This document shows, piece by piece, positions 34,431 to 46,275 of a stretch of DNA of 64,000 nucleotides. Under the pieces are notes generated by a model that worked only from the letters and a program-made list of their open reading frames with translations, had not been told where the DNA came from and ran no database searches. Each line of letters opens with the position of its first letter. Position 1 is the first letter of the stretch. This DNA comes from Pseudopyrenochaeta lycopersici (lineage: Eukaryota > Ascomycota > Dothideomycetes > Pleosporales > Pseudopyrenochaetaceae). Position numbers and translations under genes: made by a program. The stretch lies in the NCBI GenBank assembly GCA_003313425.1, contig NHZP01000006.1, positions 496,001 to 560,000 of the forward strand, given 5' to 3'.

Positions 34431-37400
34431 ATGGATTCACAGATTCGGGCGACGCCTACCCCACCCGCCGCCACCACCACCACCCGGCCCAAGCACTCGC
34501 ACTCGTCGTCGTCCATCACGTCCTCACATGCAGCGTCGAACGCCCAGCAGTCTGCCGGCATGGCCTCTGGCTCCAGGAGTACGCGGACAAGCACTCCGAA
34601 CGCCAGCCGGTCCACCACCAAGCTCGTCGATTCCGACAAGACATCCCGCCCGGCGAGCAGAGACAGCCTCAAGCAGAAGATGCTGAAGAAGCCCGATGAG
34701 GCTCCCAGGCTGAGCCGGTCAGAAGAGGTGAGACGACACCGGCACATGCACAATGGGACAAAGGAGTGGCTGGCTAATCTTGCACAGCAACTGAAGGCCT
34801 TGAAGACAGATTTTGACAGCCTTCGCTCACACCTCACCTGCAAAATCTGCGACCGCCTACTTTACCAGCCTTACACAATATCATGTGGACACACATACTG
34901 TTACACCGTAAGGAGAGCATACCATTATTGCAGATGCAGACCCTAACACTGTGCAGTGCCTTTGCACGTGGTTCGTCAGTAACAAGGCTCGCAAGACATG
35001 TCCTGACTGCCGCATTCTGGTCAAGGAGCTACCGGCTCCCGCATATGTCGTACGTAGACCGACAAGTAAGCCTGAAAGTGCGCCTACTAAGTGACTCTAG
35101 ATACGGGACATGACTGCCGTCTTCATTGCCCGAGCCGACCTGCTTCCACCTGGCGAGACCGTCGACGAACACAAGAAATGGCAGAAAGACGAGAGCGATG
35201 CCGTCCAACAGGACAAGGACAACAAAGACACTCGAACAGGCGGCCTCTTCAAGGGCTGTTTCAGAACGCACCCGCTCCAACGCGGTCCATCATTGCAGAT
35301 CATTCGAGATCAAGAAGATGGCGTTGACCGCTGTCCTATCTGCACGCATGAACTCGAGGATGGCGGATGCACACAGTGCGGCCTAGTCTTCGATGAAACG
35401 GGTGAAGTGTCTTGGGGTGACAGCTTCACCGGCTTTAGTGACATGGATGAAATGTCGGAGCAAGACGCCGAAGACCTCGATGCCGAGATGGACATGGAAG
35501 ATGTCGAATTCGACGGCTACGATGAAGCAATGGACGGCTGGGGCGATTATCTGCCTGAACAAGGTTCCTTCATGATGCGCCGATTCCTGGAGGCTGGCAT
35601 TCCCCATAATGCAGCTGCATTCGCACGAAGACGGCCAATGACGCACAGCGAAGCTGGCAGTAGACGCTCGTATTCGCAAAGTATCGTCTCAGACATGTAC
35701 GGTGATGAGATGGACACAGTTGAGGAAGAGGATGAGGAAGACTCTGAAATGAACGACTTTATAGATGACGGAGAGCTTGAAAGATCCACTTCAACGAGCG
35801 TTGCATCGTCCACTCCTGGACCAATGCTTCAATCTTCGAGCAACCGGCCGCGCACACAAGGTCGAGTTCGTCGTGTCATCGAGTCCGAAACCTCGTCAAC
35901 TATCTCCAGCGTTATTGAGGAGGAAGACGAAGACGAAGAAGATCAAGGCCCAATCCGCAGAGGGCAGAGAAATCCTGCTCAGACGCGAGCCTTGCATCGT
36001 GCAAACGGGTCACGGTCTTCACACGGTCCTCCATCGTCAACATCTACTGACATCTCGACCGAAGAGTTGGATGAGGACACACAGGCTTTACTCCGTGAGG
36101 AAGGATGGATGCTACAGCACGACGATGATGAAATGGGGGAAGAGGATGATGATGATGACAGTGATACGGGAACGACTGTTGGGTGGGAGCCGCTTGCGAA
36201 CTCAAATGACAGAAGCCGAATGGGCGGTTCTCTAACACCTACTGCAGATCGTCCTCGGCCTAATGCCCCTATCCGCCCGCCTTCTCGAGCCGGCAATATT
36301 CGCACATTGAATGCCTCACGTGGCCTCCGCCGAAGATCCTCCGTTCTATCATCCTCGACAGTCCCTTACGAAGATGGCGAAGCAGACGACGACGACTCCG
36401 ATCAAGACGGCGATGTCGACATGGCCATAAACGCCCTGCGGACGCGCCGCTCGCAAGCACAGATGCGGAATGCCGCCGCCTTTTCGAATCCGGTCGCTTA
36501 CTTTGCAAATCGCGGGGCTACCCAGAGTGATGCAACGAACGACCTGGACACTGACGACAACTCAGACAATTCTCAACAGGGAGCTAGACGGAGAGCCCCC
36601 CGTACACAGCGCCGGGAGTACGATCCACGTATCAGCTGGATGTTCGCCGCCCATCAGCAAGCCCTTCAGCAGCATCAGATGGCAGGCAACCTTATAGACG
36701 TGGAGCAGCGTTCTATCACACCAATCGCCCGTCCCCGAACAAGGAATAGGAACCGTCCCAGCCCAGCACAGGCATATTCGCCTTTTGCGCCTCCCACTCG
36801 CTTACGGACACCGTTAATGGACAATACCTCAAACATTGCAACAGCCTCACGAATGCCTGTGTCACCGCCGAGACGAAGTGCAATGTCTCCCACTCAACCT
36901 ACGACGATTGGTGCAGGCAATTTGAGTAGATTTGATCGTGCCCCTTCCACAAGCTCAAATAGCAATGTCTCTACAATTTTGACACCTGGTACTTCAGCAT
37001 CTTCCTCGCAGCACTCCATTGATACTATAGCGCAGACGCAGGCTGCTGCTGCCATCGACATGATCGATCGCCCGCAAAGCCGTGTTAGTGCCCGCCCTTC
37101 CTCAGCAGCAGGTAGGCGGAACTCTACGGGTTTCTCCCCTGTGAATCCTTCGTTTCCCCATGCCAATATGGGCCTGCATGTTCAAGGCTCCGCGCTACCT
37201 CCATTTCAGGCACGTGGTAATCCATGGGCCGCCTTCGTTCAGTCACGCGTTAGAAATCGCAATTCTCGACAAGTTTTAAGAGAACAATCATCTACGGCTA
37301 CATTAAGGCCCGTCAGCTCTCGGGCAAACATCCGTGAAGCTGGTAATCCTCCACAAAACATGAGGCCTCAGGTGTCTCGAATCAACTTGCGGACGCAGCC

Positions 37401-37998
37401 ATCAAGGCGCCAACTGAACAACCAAGCATCTACACGAACGCTACGTGCTAGTGAGCATGCTCGACCTCCACCGTCGCCAAGTCAGAACGTGCAGCCAGTT
37501 GGTCAATCGGCGACTCGCCCTATACGATTGAGCCAGGACGAACGCGACACTCGTGCTCGTGAGCTCATAGAAACAAGGAGGCGAGCACTTGTTCAACCTG
37601 TCAATCCACCAGCACGTACGAATCCGTTTACTCAAGGGTTTCAACGTCCAGCCAATCCCGGAGGTACCCAAAGTGTCACACAACCGATCACTACGCAGCA
37701 TGTGAGGAGCAATTCCAATGAGTCAATGCAGTCGGCCAACTCTGCGGGTACATCTCAGGGAGCTCCCACATCTCCTGTACTAGGTCGACGTCGCAGCAAC
37801 CGCAACATGGCCAGTGCTCCTCCAGGTGTTCTTCAACCATCACACACTGCATACACATCTCCCGTCACGGCGTACACCAATAGCTACTACCGTCCAAGAC
37901 AAGGTTCTTTAGGAAGCGCTACAGCACCGTACGAGTCGCCGTTGACGGCTAACAACACGAGAGGCATGAGTCCCATGATGGCGGGTCCGCTAATTTAG
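34431..37998 (+). CDS. RING-type E3 ubiquitin ligase-like protein, large
   Basis: Three exons, 34431-34907, 34957-35049, 35101-37998; 1155 residues. After a Ser/Thr-rich N-terminus and a short helix, a C3HC4 RING finger spans 137-177: Cys137, Cys140, Cys152, His154, Cys157, Cys160, Cys174, Cys177 (CKIC, CGHTYC, CPDC). Both introns lie within or just after the ring. A second zinc ribbon (CPIC at 268-271 and CTQC at 280-283) follows, then about 850 mostly disordered residues with acidic runs (EEEDEDEEDQ, EEDDDDDSD) and many Arg/Pro/Ser. The two zinc modules fit ubiquitin transfer with a substrate-binding ribbon; partners unknown. The start is the ATG at 34431; a longer in-frame ORF opens at 34308, but that extension looks like leader. 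Confidence 0.85.
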
Positions 37999-39546
37999 AG
38001 ATCATTTGCTCGGTTTGGCTTACGGTTTCCTCGAAGAATTGTTGTTATAGGACACGTTCATCCAATAATTCTACCATGTTTCATTGATTGGGCGTCTGGT
38101 TCTGGTCTTTATTTTGGGCATAGGGTGGGTGATTCATGATCGAACAAGCTTACGATATTGTGTTTTTCAGCGGCATCAAAATGGGCCACGGCGGCTTTCA
38201 GCATTTTTCGGCGTCACTCTTTCGGGCACTATACCATGGCATCAAGCGAAATCGTTTTGGGATGGTTGGTCAGACGAGCATAATAGGTAGCATTTGCTTG
38301 AGCACAGCTATTAGGAATATCATTACTTTCAGGCGGCATATACTTTTAGAGCTCTTTTCTGTAACAACACCGTATGCTCGTTTTTGTTCCTAAACGTCTC
38401 TGCAAATATTAACTTTGCCGAGAATATCATCTCAGCCCAAGCGGACGTAGAGCAGGGATGTGAGCGTGATATAATAGCCCGCCCTGGGAATGGCAATAGC
38501 ATTCCAATCCTTTGGCAACAACAACAACAACCGATGTACACATTGGATCCACGTACACACAAACGCATCCGCAATTGCGTAAGGTCGACAACGCCAGCAT
38601 TAATTCAATATCAATCAGCTTACTTGAAACAGTAGATAGAAGTGATGGCATACGCCATCAATGGGGGAATGCAGGGAGTGCACGTCACAATTTCAGAGAC
38701 GAGGGACCTAAGGTCGAGCGGGTGCCGTTTGGTATATGCTAGAACATTGTTCACATTGTCTGATATTATGCTATCTTAATATTTCTGTAATTCCAGATTC
38801 CGCAATTTGTCTCGAAGTGATACCTTGGGACCGTGGAATCACATCCCTAGACTCCAAAACACCGTTAGCATTGATGAAGCCTCATCGTGCTGTTTAGCAG
38901 TCTTGTCCCCTCCCAATCGTCGAACCATGCCCAAAGCGCCAGGCACGGAGACTGCCATGCTCTCCGTGGAAAGTTTCAAAGCGATGTACGTGCAAATTCT
39001 GATGCTGTCTGTACTCAAGAATTGAGGCCTGTTTCCCAACGCGAGGGCTAGAAGCCAAGTGGCGAACTCGAAGAAACCACAAAATGAGAGAACAATAAAT
39101 GTTTCCGTTGAAAGTTCATATACAGCAGGAACTACTTGAACCTGTGCGAATCAAGGGCTGATGGGAACTGAAAGAAAAGGTAGCACCTAGATAAAGTTGC
39201 AGTGAAACGATGCCGTGGTAAGTCCATGTTCCGAAGTCAATGGTGCGCCGTGGGCGAAAATCGTGGGTCAAGTCCGGTATAGATCCGGTAAAACAATCGT
39301 TGCAGTCATTTGACAGCCGATATCCGGGAGGGATGTTACGACCAACAGTAGTGAGTTCTGAAATGCGGAAGACGTCGGTGACGCGAAGGAATCGCTAGTC
39401 ATACATGATCGATGAAGAATTTCGATGACCCATCCTGTCGAATGATGGTCCTATTAACGGCAGCATGGTCAGTCCCCACACGGAGATACGATATGGAGGA
39501 GCTTAGAAATGTACCCACCAGATTGAAGTGCGGCAATTCAGTCCAT
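37999..39546. other. Convergent intergenic region, no gene
   Basis: About 1.5 kb of short ORFs between the convergent RING gene and the next minus-strand gene. Confidence 0.5.
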
Positions 39547-40443
39547 CTAGTCCATATAGAAATCGCCCTTCAAGATGCGCTCTTGCATGGCGTCCGGGAC
39601 CTTTGGCTGTCTCGGCATCTCACGGGCAGGAGGCTCCATGATGGCAACGCTCTTGGCACGTTGATGAGTTGCGCCGCCCGGGCTCAGTAGGGGAGGTGGG
39701 CCGGATATGGAACCTCGCTCGGCTCTGGAACGAAGGTTCTCAGCAAAATTGTATCCCTCGCCTGTTGAAGACGACGTTAGCGAGTACTCCCCAAAAACAC
39801 TCTTGGAATGCTCTGTGGCGTTCTCTGCAATGGTGGGCGGCCATAATTGTGAAATGGAGATAGATCTCCGTGAAGTAGCACAAACGGGGAAAGGGTAAAG
39901 AAGCACTGAGGAAGAGGGCAGAGAATGCGACAATGAAGACAGACCTCGACCTCGACCAGTCGGGGGAGAGGAGGCTTTATGGATGGAGGGTCTACCATTT
40001 GGATTCCCAACGCTCCCACTGCCCTGCCTAACATCCCGCAGTGCGCGAGCACCAAAGCTCAGCCGCCGAGCAAAGGGAGTTGCTGGGTTGCTGCCAGGGG
40101 CGGAGACGGACGGAGCGTAGTCGTCCTCAAAGGGACTCTCGTCGACTGAGCCAGAATTGGCGCTCGAAATGCTCTCAGTACGCGTGCGTGGGTTCTGGAA
40201 GGGCGACGTCTGGCCGGGCGAGGCTGAGAGGCCAATAGTGGTGAGGGACAGCCGCCGTCGCTGGGCATTGACGGCAGCTGTGGTGATGGGGCCTGAGTAG
40301 GGCTGCGTGCCCACTTGCTGGCCCACAAAGCTGTTTGTGCGACTGCCAAAAAGATCCTGGAATGTCTGGCCCGTGACTGAGGCACGGCGCCGGTCCGTAG
40401 CACCCGGTGAGTGGAGGGGTGGTGAGTTGTTGCCGTTGGACAT
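39547..40443 (-). CDS. Conserved Ser-rich fungal protein of unknown function
   Basis: Preferred model has two exons, 40443-39945 and 39761-39547, giving 237 residues. The excised 183 nt begins GTCTGT and ends TCGCTAACG...CAACAG, with a proper branch site; its length is a multiple of three and it has no stop, so retention would give 298 residues. The ends are the conserved part I recognise in Pezizomycotina: RRRASVTGQTFQDLFG near the start, FARRLSFGARALRDVRQG in the middle, and AKSVAIMEPPAREMPRQPK then AMQERILKGDFYMD at the very C-terminus. No catalytic motif or membrane segment. The basic-Ser motifs look like kinase target sites. I do not know its function. The upstream in-frame ATG at 40494 is a weaker alternative. 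Confidence 0.72.
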   Translation of the reverse strand: MSNGNNSPPLHSPGATDRRRASVTGQTFQDLFGSRTNSFVGQQVGTQPYSGPITTAAVNAQRRRLSLTTIGLSASPGQTSPFQNPRTRTESISSANSGSVDESPFEDDYAPSVSAPGSNPATPFARRLSFGARALRDVRQGSGSVGNPNGRPSIHKASSPPTGRGRGLSSLSHSLPSSSVLLYPFPVCATSRRSISISQLWPPTIAENATEHSKSVFGEYSLTSSSTGEGYNFAENLRSRAERGSISGPPPLLSPGGATHQRAKSVAIMEPPAREMPRQPKVPDAMQERILKGDFYMD

Positions 40444-42584
40444 GGTGGGGGGGTTGCAAAAAGGGCGAGTTTTGGGGGGATTAGAATGGGGCACGGGTTG
40501 TTTGGATGGATTGAGGCGGTTGGGCTTAAGTGGGATGCGTGGAGTGGAGCGGTGTAGGTGTAGAGGGAAAGCAAGGAGGGCACAGGGTGTTGATATGGAA
40601 CTGTGCGCACGGGCTGGGTTTCCTTAGCTGTTCAGCATGCGATACGTCAGCGGGGTCGGATGGCGTGATAAGCGAGGCTCGTTTCACAGGGGAGGAGCAA
40701 TTGCGGGAATGTGGTGTGACAGGATCATACAGCAGATTAAAGAAGAGTGTCGCTTTCGAAAACTGGGGAATGATGGACGGAACTGTAATATAGAGAGTGC
40801 ACTGCTAGCCCCCCGTCGCTCCCCAAAGAGTGGATCAACTGGGCTTATTCGAGGCACTAGTCCAGGCATGGCTAGAGTGCCTTCCCCGCAATTCATCCTG
40901 GAACGAACAAAGCAAGCCATGTGGATAAGGGACGTGGCTCTTTCACCTCAGATCCAATCACACCACATACAATTCGAGGCTAGCCGCTTGCCCCCGCAGT
41001 CGAGCCAGCGTCGGCCCACCTTCGTGCCAACAACGACTTTCACCATCATCGTCGCGACTTGCTGCTTAGCGCGACCCTAGACGACCATCTCGCGCACATG
41101 CTCGCCACTCAGATTGCCGCGCTTATGCCCTCCCCATGCACAGTTGGTTCTGCTACAGTGAAGCAGACCCGAATCTTCCATGATCAACTGCGCTTTGTCT
41201 TCATCTTCGACTTTTGCCGGGGCCGGCATGGAGTCTGAATGCTGCATGCAGCCACTTTCTTGGGAGTGGCCTACCTACCAGATTCCAATTCACCCTGCCA
41301 GCCCGAAGGCTGCGGGTCCACTTTAGGCATGGGAAGGCTTCTAGATATCGCTTACAGTGCGGGCCGGGGCTTACAATCAGCGTAAGACTGGCAATCTCAA
41401 CGGGCCTAGTAGTTAGAAACTTTTCTTCTATAAACTCAGGGGAAGACGAGGGTGCCGTTGTTGCATTCTTGGGCAAAGCTCGCTCCAACAAGAACAAGCT
41501 ATCTTGTTATCAATATGCTAATGTCTTGTTTTATCGGGGAAGCAAAGGCATCCTGCAGCTTCTCCCCTAGCGCTGTTGAATCGGCCATTTACATGACTGT
41601 ATGACCGAGTCGTTCTGCGACATGTAGGATAGCGTTTCGTTGATTGGCTCCGTAATCGTCTGATACTGATACCACCACAGCCCGATCAAACAAATACAGA
41701 GCCCCGACATTCGCTCCGAATTGGCACCTCAACCACTTCTCTAACAACTTTTGACATCACGACTTTGAATACAAGCAAACCCATCCTTCTGTGCACAGGA
41801 AACACTTACGGTCCGATACGAACTGGCCCCGGTTCCGCTTGCATGCGTCTCGGTTCAATTTCTTAGTCTGCCGTCGGCTCCAAAGCCAGTGCCCCGGAGG
41901 TTAACACATCAGGCTTAGGCAGGCGCCTCCAGTGTATTTGCGGGGACCAAACGTCAGCTGAATATTCATGGTTCAGGTTCGTCACTTCATCATACGTGCT
42001 TGATTAAGTGCTTCAGAATTGCGTGTCATCTCAAGTGGAATCTCGCGCTCTACAACTGATACGTGAGAGTTTGAAACACTGTGCATGAGCAGTGTTGTAA
42101 GAAAGTAATGCTCGTTATGAGACAATAATGGTTTGGAAAACTTATATACAATGAGTGTACGAAGTGAAGTAAAGGAGCAATCGAGCTCGCGGAATCAGAC
42201 AGAATTCAAGAGAAGTCGGGCATTAAATTGTAAAGTTTGATACAAAAGGCGGTGAAGAGAATGAGGACCTGCGTCATATTGTTGCATACCGAAGTAGCAG
42301 TTGGAAATTGTGCAAAGAGTTGAGAGAAGATTCTGAAAGGCTGGAGTATGGCTAAGGTCTTATGACTCAACACCTGCATCCTGGTTGTAATCAAGGAAAG
42401 TATGGGAATGTTGCGCATGGACTAAGAGACCAAAGAAAGTATTGGAAGAAGTAGACATACCGCCAACGCCAATACGCTGAAGAATTTAAAAGGGCAAACA
42501 AACCGACCTGACTCCTGCATTCAAATCCAAGAAGTACAAGACACAAGATAGCAGCAAGAATATGGTAGTCGTTTCTCGGGCATA
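40444..42584. other. Intergenic, no gene recognised
   Basis: About 2.1 kb upstream of the previous gene and downstream of the SWIM gene. ORFs of up to 147 codons at 40637-41080 overlap others and show no domain. Confidence 0.5.
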
Positions 42585-44022
42585 CTACTGCATGGGTCTC
42601 TTCGGCTCCCCCTCGCGAACTTCCGAAGCTGCCCTCTTTCGATTCTCGTAAACGACCTTTCGGAATGCAGCTGTATATGCGGAGGGCGTGTGAGGGTGAT
42701 CAAGCTTCTCTTCGATGCGTTGTAGAATCTCCCAATGGTTTCGATGGACATCTTCCTGGGGTAGAGACCCAAGTGCATCAAGGACGAACGGTGGACCATG
42801 GTTTCCGATAAGCGCAACAAATAAGTTATTCTCAACAGGGTCTGCAGGGGCCTCCATATCCCAAGTGATGTCTTGGTAAGCATCCCCATTACGATCAGTG
42901 ACGCGGTCGAGGATCGTCACAAGAGCGGCAGCCGCTCGGATAGCAACATCTCTGGTGTGTGGATCATCGTCAATCTGCTGCTGGTAGAACTCGTCAATAG
43001 CCTTGACCAGAGCAGTGAGCGTCTTGGCACAGCTCGGAATATCGAACCGAAGCGCGTCCGGCGAGGCGTTCGTGGGGCCATTCGCTATGTATTCATCCAG
43101 AGCATTGAAGGTTCTAGTAATGCGGTTGTCAACTTTCTCAAAAAAGACGCGACTTTCAAAGCTTGGATCAATAATCTTGCGAACTTGCAGGTAGAGTCCC
43201 GGGTCTTTGGTTGCGTATTGAGTCAGAAGATCCGCAAGGTCCTGGTACTTCTTGGAACGTTCAGACGTTAGTGGGGACTCTGGACACTTGAACTCTCCTG
43301 GAAGGGCATCTTGCGGCTCGAATACAGAAAGCATGGTGATCATGGTGTGTCGCATCTCCTCGTCGTCTTCGGGTAAATCTTCGTCCCTGTAGACCCATTT
43401 CAAATCGCTGGCAACAGAGGCTAAGCCTTTGTCATCGAGGATGTCCGCCGGCTTCACGTCCTGGATAGTCGAACCGTCTGGGGATAACTGGAGAGGTCTG
43501 CCGTTCAGATCCTCCTTTGCCTTTGATATGATCTGGTCACCTACCCAGTATATATGCTGCAGGATGGTTAGTGAGACATACAGCAACTTAAGCATTAGGA
43601 CTTACTTTACAGGCGACACCTTTCTCGTTGGCACCACACGTGCACTTCGGTCGACGCAGCTTTCCTCCCATTGCTACGGTAATATCGTCGTCAATATAGA
43701 AGTACTTTGTTCCATCGGGGCTGTCGTCATCGTTGGAGACTGCGCAGTACTTCATCCTGATCTCGTTGTCTTCCAAACCCCTCTTGACCCGCCTACGTAA
43801 GTCGCTGTCGAAGGCGGAAACATCGTACTGGAGATTATTTGTTGATATGACAAGAGATGGCGTTGGCGAAACAGGGGGAGAAGATTCGATTGATGGTAAC
43901 GGCTGGTCATGGTCGGAGCCCTGGAGTGACCTTGGGCTGTCTCGTGCAGCCTTTGCGGCTCCGGCTCGAGTCGTCACCATAGCATCCCCAAGAGAGAGCT
44001 TTGAGAATTGCTCTGCTGACAT
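42585..44022 (-). CDS. SWIM-type zinc finger protein
   Basis: Two exons, 44022-43606 and 43556-42585, joined by a 49-nt intron; 462 residues. The SWIM motif CxC-x8-CxH straddles the intron: Cys127, Cys129, Cys138 and His140 within KCTCGANEKGVACKHIYWVG. The short N-terminus is Ser/Pro-rich. The C-terminal two thirds is an alpha-helical region of no known fold to me, ending in a basic tail (KRAASEVREGEPKRPMQ). SWIM domains bind DNA or proteins and occur in MuDR transposases, Sws1/Shu-type recombination proteins and ubiquitin ligases. No RING or transposase core is seen here, so a Sws1-like or unknown fungal role are both possible. Confidence 0.8.
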
Positions 44023-45588
44023 GAAGCTCCTTTGCTGGTGATTGTCTAAAATATCAATGTCCAGTCAGGAGCTATATATCAACCCAGCTCGCCAGCTCCA
44101 CGCCACGATCTTAGCTGATCCATCGAGCATGGAAGGCAATTCTCCCATCTTACAAAGGGCGCTTAAGGAATGGGCCTTCCGTGCCGTAGAGCGTTGAGGC
44201 GTGTGAAGCGGATGTGGCTGTTCGGGGAAGAGCCTGAGTAGCACAGGGACTTTGCCCACGCCGCATTTCTGCCTAGCTGACAAGAACCAGTATGGGAAGG
44301 TGACGGGGCGTTAGCCGCAAAAGCCCCTAAAACTATGCATTCGTCTCCAACTTGCATCAACATTTCTTGCTTTTATCAAAGACAAGTACCATAATATCGA
44401 CTTGTTGTTGGGCATTTAGCTCACGCACCAATGGGAGTTCATGTGTCAGCGAACACCCAGCAAAACGAGAGCGTACTAACTTTACACGGTTAAATTAGGG
44501 GCCATTTGGCACACTGCATTCTCTAAATCCAAAGGAATATCGTCATTTACCGCCGTGAAAATGCCGCTAAATGTCCAGCCGAGCTCTCGCGGGGTAGCCT
44601 TGTGCTGAGTTGGAGGTGATCATGCAATGCGCGGCATGTGCGTCACCGCAGCAGCGGCGAGGGTCGTGACCGAAGGTGCAGGGTGGATAATGAACCATGC
44701 TGCCTTAATTACCTAGCAAAGGGGCCACCGACGGACAAATTAAGTCATTCGATCAGTGAACCTACGGAGTGTGCGAGAGACGGTTGAAGTCACGAACGGG
44801 ATCTTACCCCGATGTTAGAATTGATGCTGCCTGGCTTGCTCAGCCTTGCGGCGGCGTGTCCGGCCTTTGAAATGAACCCTGCAACCTCCAGTCGTTAAAA
44901 AAGTTCCAAACCATTATAAGGCTGATCAGCTGGAAGAAGTATTACGCTTTTAAGTAAGCTATCGACAGCATCAACGCACATCATGCGTGGCACCTGTTGA
45001 GAAGATCAACTCTGCTGAGGATGCCTTGGGCTGCGTCCTAGAGACCAGCATGAACAGTGGTTGTTTGCAATGGCACCAAAATGGTGATTGCTGCGCCCGC
45101 ACATTGTAACAAGAATAGCTCTGTAGTGTAGTTAGTATTCTGGGCCAAAAAGAGAATGAGAGACATTAACCGAATGTGCTGGTAGTGGTCAACCGTGATC
45201 CGAATTGCGGCATGGACACCGCTTTCAACTCCACTTGCTCTCCTCAAAGCACCTTCAATTTTTACACGGGCAGATTCATCGAATGTTTGCAGTTTGACTC
45301 GGCTTGTTCCCGGGTATGAATGGCTCGGGGCGAGGCAGAATGGTGTGCAATGTTTGTTACATTTGAAATCAACCACTTAGAAAATGCGTATAACCGCTGT
45401 GGAAATATGATGTACATGACTGATGAGGCTAACGGCCCCAGATCGGCAACAACTCGTATCTACCAGCAAGTATGTTGCGTTCCAGAACGGCACATGCTCC
45501 GGAAACCCTGCGGCGAAGCAACCTCTGTTCACTCTGAAACGTACGGCACGGCCGTCGGCCTGAGGCGTGTGCTACGAGGATGGCCTGC
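44023..45588. other. Intergenic, no gene recognised
   Basis: About 1.6 kb. Short ORFs (for example 45038-45376, minus) without domain. Confidence 0.5.
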
Positions 45589-46275
45589 CTACCTCTTGTG
45601 AGAAATATCGCCAAGAAAATGCTCCGAACGTAACTGCGTTACTCTTTCATCGTGATGCTCGGCCTGCGTAGCGGTAAGGAAAATATCTGAAGTATTTCCA
45701 TGCTGGATCTCCTCTCGCAAAATGGTCGGTAAGGCGAAGCCCAAGTCTGTGGAATATTAGTTAACGCACGCCGATTTCAAAGGACTGACTCACACAGGGT
45801 TCTCACCTGCTGCTTCCTCCCGTTCGAGAAGCGCTCCCATACACCGAATTCTCTCGCGAACTCTGTTGAGAGCTCTGCTCTTTATTCTTACCAGTCTCGA
45901 CTATGTGTTTCATAGATATACCTCCCCATGGGAGGCCCGAGAGATTCTGGTTCGTTTCGATGGTATCGGGTTCTGGCGAAGCATATGAGCTTCCTGCACG
46001 CTGTTGATTCTCTGCTTCACGCTCTGTCTCCTCCTTCTGTTCCTTTGCCTTGTCTCCTATAGGTTTATTAGGAGATATTCGACAATGCAAATCGTGGGGG
46101 AAGACTTACGAAATCTACGTTGCGCCAATTTGTTTTGAATCTTTCTTCGCTCGCTTGGGTCCTTGACCTCAGACCACTCGTCCGATCTCATTCTCGAAGC
46201 GTCTGTGCCTGTGGCAGAAGGTTCATCCCTGGACGATCCCGACTGTTGAGGATTGGGTTGCTGACCTTGAGACAT
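45589..46275 (-). CDS. Short bZIP transcription factor-like protein
   Basis: Three exons, 46275-46110, 46056-45892, 45746-45589; 162 residues. The basic region is ERRKIQNKLAQRRFRDKAKE, with the N-x7-R spacing of bZIP proteins, split by the first intron (RRF|RDK). A convincing leucine zipper does not follow; the next residues are Glu/Lys-rich and then Ser-rich, which is common in short fungal bZIPs of this group. Block LPWGGISMKHIVET ends exon 2. The donor GTAAGA after ACT G (45892/45891) joins in frame to exon 3, LGFALPTILREEI and HDERVTQLRSEHFLGDIS, then stop. Retaining that 145-nt intron gives a different, Ser-rich C-terminus. DNA-binding transcription factor by family; targets unknown. Confidence 0.78.
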
